From assembly GCA_045594105.1 (NCBI GenBank), contig JAZNXY010000030.1, forward strand, positions 1-16,453: a DNA stretch of 16,453 nt. The letters are read 5' to 3'. Below are positions 13,883 through 16,453 of this stretch, piece after piece. This stretch comes from URNF01 sp045594105 (lineage in GTDB: Bacteria > Bacillota > Clostridia > Oscillospirales > Acutalibacteraceae). Every line of letters begins with the position of its first letter. Position 1 is the first letter of the stretch. A program made the position numbers and the translations under genes. Below the pieces are notes generated by a model that did no database searches, was not told the DNA's origin, and saw only the letters and a list, made by a program, of their open reading frames with translations.

Positions 13883-16453
13883 ATGGATACAGAAAAGTAT
13901 ATAATCGTAGATAGTGTGGAGAAGCTTACCCAAGCTATCGCGCGCACAAGAGAGGCACAGAAGGTGTTTGCAACCTATACACAGGAGCAGGTTGACAAAA
14001 TCTTTTTAGCTGCCGCTTCTGCCGCGAATAAAGCGCGGATTTCTCTTGCGAAAATGGCTGTTGAAGAAACGGGCATGGGCATTGTGGAAGATAAGGTTAT
14101 TAAAAACAATTATGCCGCTGAATATATTTATAATGCGTATAAAGATACCAAAACCTGCGGTGTTATTGAAGAAGATAAAGCATTCGGTGTGAAGAAGATA
14201 GCGGAACCTATCGGTGTTGTGGCGGCGGTTATTCCTACCACCAATCCGACTTCTACCGCCATTTTTAAATGCTTATTGGCTTTAAAAACCCGCAATGCTA
14301 TTATTATCAGCCCTCATCCCAGGGCGAAAAACAGCACCATTGCCGCTGCAAAACTGGTGTTGGAAGCGGCGGTTGCCGCAGGTGCTCCCAGGAATATTAT
14401 CGACTGGATTGATGTGCCTTCTCTGGAAATGACTAACACTGTTATGAAAGAAGCAGATATTATTCTTGCTACCGGCGGTCCCGGTATGGTGAAAGCCGCA
14501 TACTCCAGCGGCAAACCTGCTTTGGGCGTCGGTGCAGGCAATACCCCGGCTATTATTGATGACAGTGCAGATATTCTATTGGCAGTCAACTCTATCATTC
14601 ACTCCAAAACCTTTGATAATGGTATGATCTGCGCGTCCGAGCAGTCGGTTATTGTGTTGGAAAATATTTACGATGCGGTGAAAGAGGAATTTGCCGTCCG
14701 CGGCTGCTATTTCTTAAATTCTGAAGAAACCGAAAAAGTGCGTAAGACCATTATTATCAACGGTGCACTCAATGCGAAGATCGTTGGCCAGCCGGCCGCA
14801 AAAATTGCCGCACTTGCAGGTGTTACAGTGCCGGAAGGCACCAAAATACTTATCGGTGAGGTGGAGAGCGTAGAACTCTCCGAGGAGTTTGCACACGAAA
14901 AGCTCTCTCCTGTTCTTGCTATGTACAAAGCGAAGAGTTTTGTCGACGCATTGGATAAAGCAGAGAGATTGGTGGAGGATGGCGGTTTTGGTCACACCTC
15001 CTCCGTATACTTGAATGAAGTTACCGAGCAGGGAAAACTTGACGCGTTTGCTTCGCGCATGAAAACCTGTCGTATCCTTGTCAATACGCCTTCTTCCCAA
15101 GGCGGTATCGGTGATCTGTACAACTTCAAATTGGCACCGTCGCTGACTTTGGGTTGCGGTTCCTGGGGCGGCAACTCGGTATCCGATAACGTAGGTGTAA
15201 AACATCTTTTGAACATTAAAACAGTAGCAGAGAGAAGGGAAAATATGCTGTGGTTCCGTGCACCCGAAAAGGTGTATATCAAGAAAGGCTGTTTGCCGGT
15301 AGCACTGGACGAGCTAAAAACGGTTCGCGGTGCGAAAAAAGCGTTTATTGTCACCGATACCTTCCTGTATCAAAATGGCTACACCAAGCCGATTACCGAT
15401 AAATTGGATGAAATGGGCATTGCGCACGCCACCTTCTTTGACGTACAGCCAGACCCGACCCTGAAAAACGCACAGGACGGTGCAAGACAGATGACTGCGT
15501 TCCAACCCGACACCATCATTGCTTTGGGCGGTGGCTCGGCAATGGACGCGGCGAAAATTATGTGGGTGCTGTATGAACACCCTGAAGCAGACTTTATGGA
15601 TATGGCGATGCGCTTTATCGATATTCGTAAGCGCATATATACTTTCCCGAAAATGGGTGAAAAGGCATACTTTATTGCGGTGCCCACCTCCGCAGGTACG
15701 GGTTCCGAAGTGACTCCCTTTGCGGTTATTACCGACGGCGAAACGGGTGTAAAATATCCGCTTGCTGACTACGAATTGTTACCCAATATGGCAATCATTG
15801 ATACCGATTTCCATATGAGCGCACCTAAGGGTTTGACTGCCGCTTCGGGTATCGACGCTGTGACACACGCGGTGGAAGCGTACGCTGCGATGCTTGCTAC
15901 CGATTACACTGACGGCCTTGCATTGCAAGCGCTTAAGAACATCTTCAAATACCTGCCTCGAGCTTATGAAAACGGACAGACCGATGTGGAAGCGCGTGAA
16001 AAAATGGCGAATGCCGCTACTATGGCGGGTATGGCGTTTGCCAATGCGTTTTTAGGTGTTTGCCATTCGATGGCGCATAAACTCGGCGCTTTCCATCATC
16101 TGCCGCACGGTGTTGCCAATGCGTTGATGATTGAAGAGGTTATTCGTTTCAACGCTTGCGAAGCCCCTGCGAAAATGGGCACTTTCTCGCAGTATGACCA
16201 TCCACACACCCTTGCCCGTTATGCTGAAATCGCGGATTACCTTGGTCTGGGCGGCAAAAATGATCGGGAAAAGCTGGAGAATCTCATTAAGGCAATCAAC
16301 GAGCTCAAAACAAAGGTTGGCATCAAAGATACCATCAAAGACTACGGTGTTGATGAAGCGGATTTCCTTGACCGTCTTGACGATATGGTTGAGCAGGCGT
16401 TTGATGACCAGTGCACCGGTGCTAACCCGCGCTATCCGCTGATGAGTGAGATT
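13883..16453 (+). CDS. adhE: Bifunctional acetaldehyde-CoA/alcohol dehydrogenase (C-terminus cut by window)
   Basis: AdhE reduces acetyl-CoA to acetaldehyde and then to ethanol, reoxidising two NADH in fermentation; the family forms spirosomes. The open frame gives 857 residues with no stop before the edge; the family is usually about 860-890, so only the tail after CTGANPRYPLMSEI is lost. Residues 1 to about 440 are the CoA-acylating aldehyde dehydrogenase, with catalytic C250 in GMICASEQS. Residues from about 455 on are the iron alcohol dehydrogenase: GGGSAMDAAK (549-558), PTSAGTGSE, and likely iron ligands D658 and H662 (GIDAVTHA), H728 (CHSMAH) and H742 (HLPHG). AGGAG lies 8 nt before the ATG. 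It has its own promoter with a Rex-type operator and appears intact. Confidence 0.96.
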   Translation, partial: MDTEKYIIVDSVEKLTQAIARTREAQKVFATYTQEQVDKIFLAAASAANKARISLAKMAVEETGMGIVEDKVIKNNYAAEYIYNAYKDTKTCGVIEEDKAFGVKKIAEPIGVVAAVIPTTNPTSTAIFKCLLALKTRNAIIISPHPRAKNSTIAAAKLVLEAAVAAGAPRNIIDWIDVPSLEMTNTVMKEADIILATGGPGMVKAAYSSGKPALGVGAGNTPAIIDDSADILLAVNSIIHSKTFDNGMICASEQSVIVLENIYDAVKEEFAVRGCYFLNSEETEKVRKTIIINGALNAKIVGQPAAKIAALAGVTVPEGTKILIGEVESVELSEEFAHEKLSPVLAMYKAKSFVDALDKAERLVEDGGFGHTSSVYLNEVTEQGKLDAFASRMKTCRILVNTPSSQGGIGDLYNFKLAPSLTLGCGSWGGNSVSDNVGVKHLLNIKTVAERRENMLWFRAPEKVYIKKGCLPVALDELKTVRGAKKAFIVTDTFLYQNGYTKPITDKLDEMGIAHATFFDVQPDPTLKNAQDGARQMTAFQPDTIIALGGGSAMDAAKIMWVLYEHPEADFMDMAMRFIDIRKRIYTFPKMGEKAYFIAVPTSAGTGSEVTPFAVITDGETGVKYPLADYELLPNMAIIDTDFHMSAPKGLTAASGIDAVTHAVEAYAAMLATDYTDGLALQALKNIFKYLPRAYENGQTDVEAREKMANAATMAGMAFANAFLGVCHSMAHKLGAFHHLPHGVANALMIEEVIRFNACEAPAKMGTFSQYDHPHTLARYAEIADYLGLGGKNDREKLENLIKAINELKTKVGIKDTIKDYGVDEADFLDRLDDMVEQAFDDQCTGANPRYPLMSEI

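Noticed and set aside
1..16453. CRISPR array, prophage or insertion-sequence transposase
   Set aside because: No regularly spaced direct repeats, phage structural genes or transposase motifs were seen in any frame.

Overview
The window looks like a chromosomal segment of an anaerobic Firmicute, most likely an uncultured clostridium of the Oscillospiraceae/Ruminococcaceae kind. Reasons: a long single-polypeptide PurL, a stand-alone AICAR transformylase next to a PurO-type IMP cyclohydrolase, a ZTP-riboswitch-controlled purine operon, a Rex-type operator in front of adhE, and strong AGGAGG-like ribosome binding sites. This placement is inferred from gene content only.

Layout. (1) Positions 1-8811, minus strand: a tightly packed purine operon transcribed purE-purF-purM-purN-purO-purH-purD-purL, with gaps of 11-32 nt or overlaps of 1-4 nt; purL runs off the left edge. 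The operon covers most steps from PRPP to IMP; purK, purC and purB are not in view. It starts from a consensus sigma-A promoter (TTGACA, 17 bp, TATACT) and passes through a ZTP/ZMP riboswitch with an intrinsic terminator. The ligand, ZMP/ZTP, derives from the substrate of PurH encoded in the same operon. The two halves of the aptamer are separated by a 272-bp element with perfect 18-bp inverted ends. (2) Positions 8839-9669, minus: an AraC-family regulator, divergent from (3) positions 9823-12741, plus: the remains of a sugar-catabolic cluster (isomerase, class II aldolase, PfkB kinase, DUF4867) and an etfA. Here genes are fused or cut: isomerase N-part joined in frame to aldolase C-part, a 122-residue PfkB stub, and a DUF4867 N-part joined in frame to an EtfA that is then frameshifted at a run of seven G. 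(4) Positions 12797-13717, plus: a LysR-family regulator with a palindrome over its own -10 and an intrinsic terminator. (5) Positions 13883-16453, plus: adhE, bifunctional acetaldehyde/alcohol dehydrogenase, cut by the right edge a few residues before its expected end, with a Rex-type operator over its -10.

The strongest observations are the ZTP riboswitch split by a long hairpin-forming insert, the PurF homologue that has lost its catalytic N-terminal cysteine but keeps a likely Fe-S cysteine set, and the series of chimeric or truncated genes at 9823-12741. The last could be real deletions or an assembly artefact; the sequence alone cannot decide.
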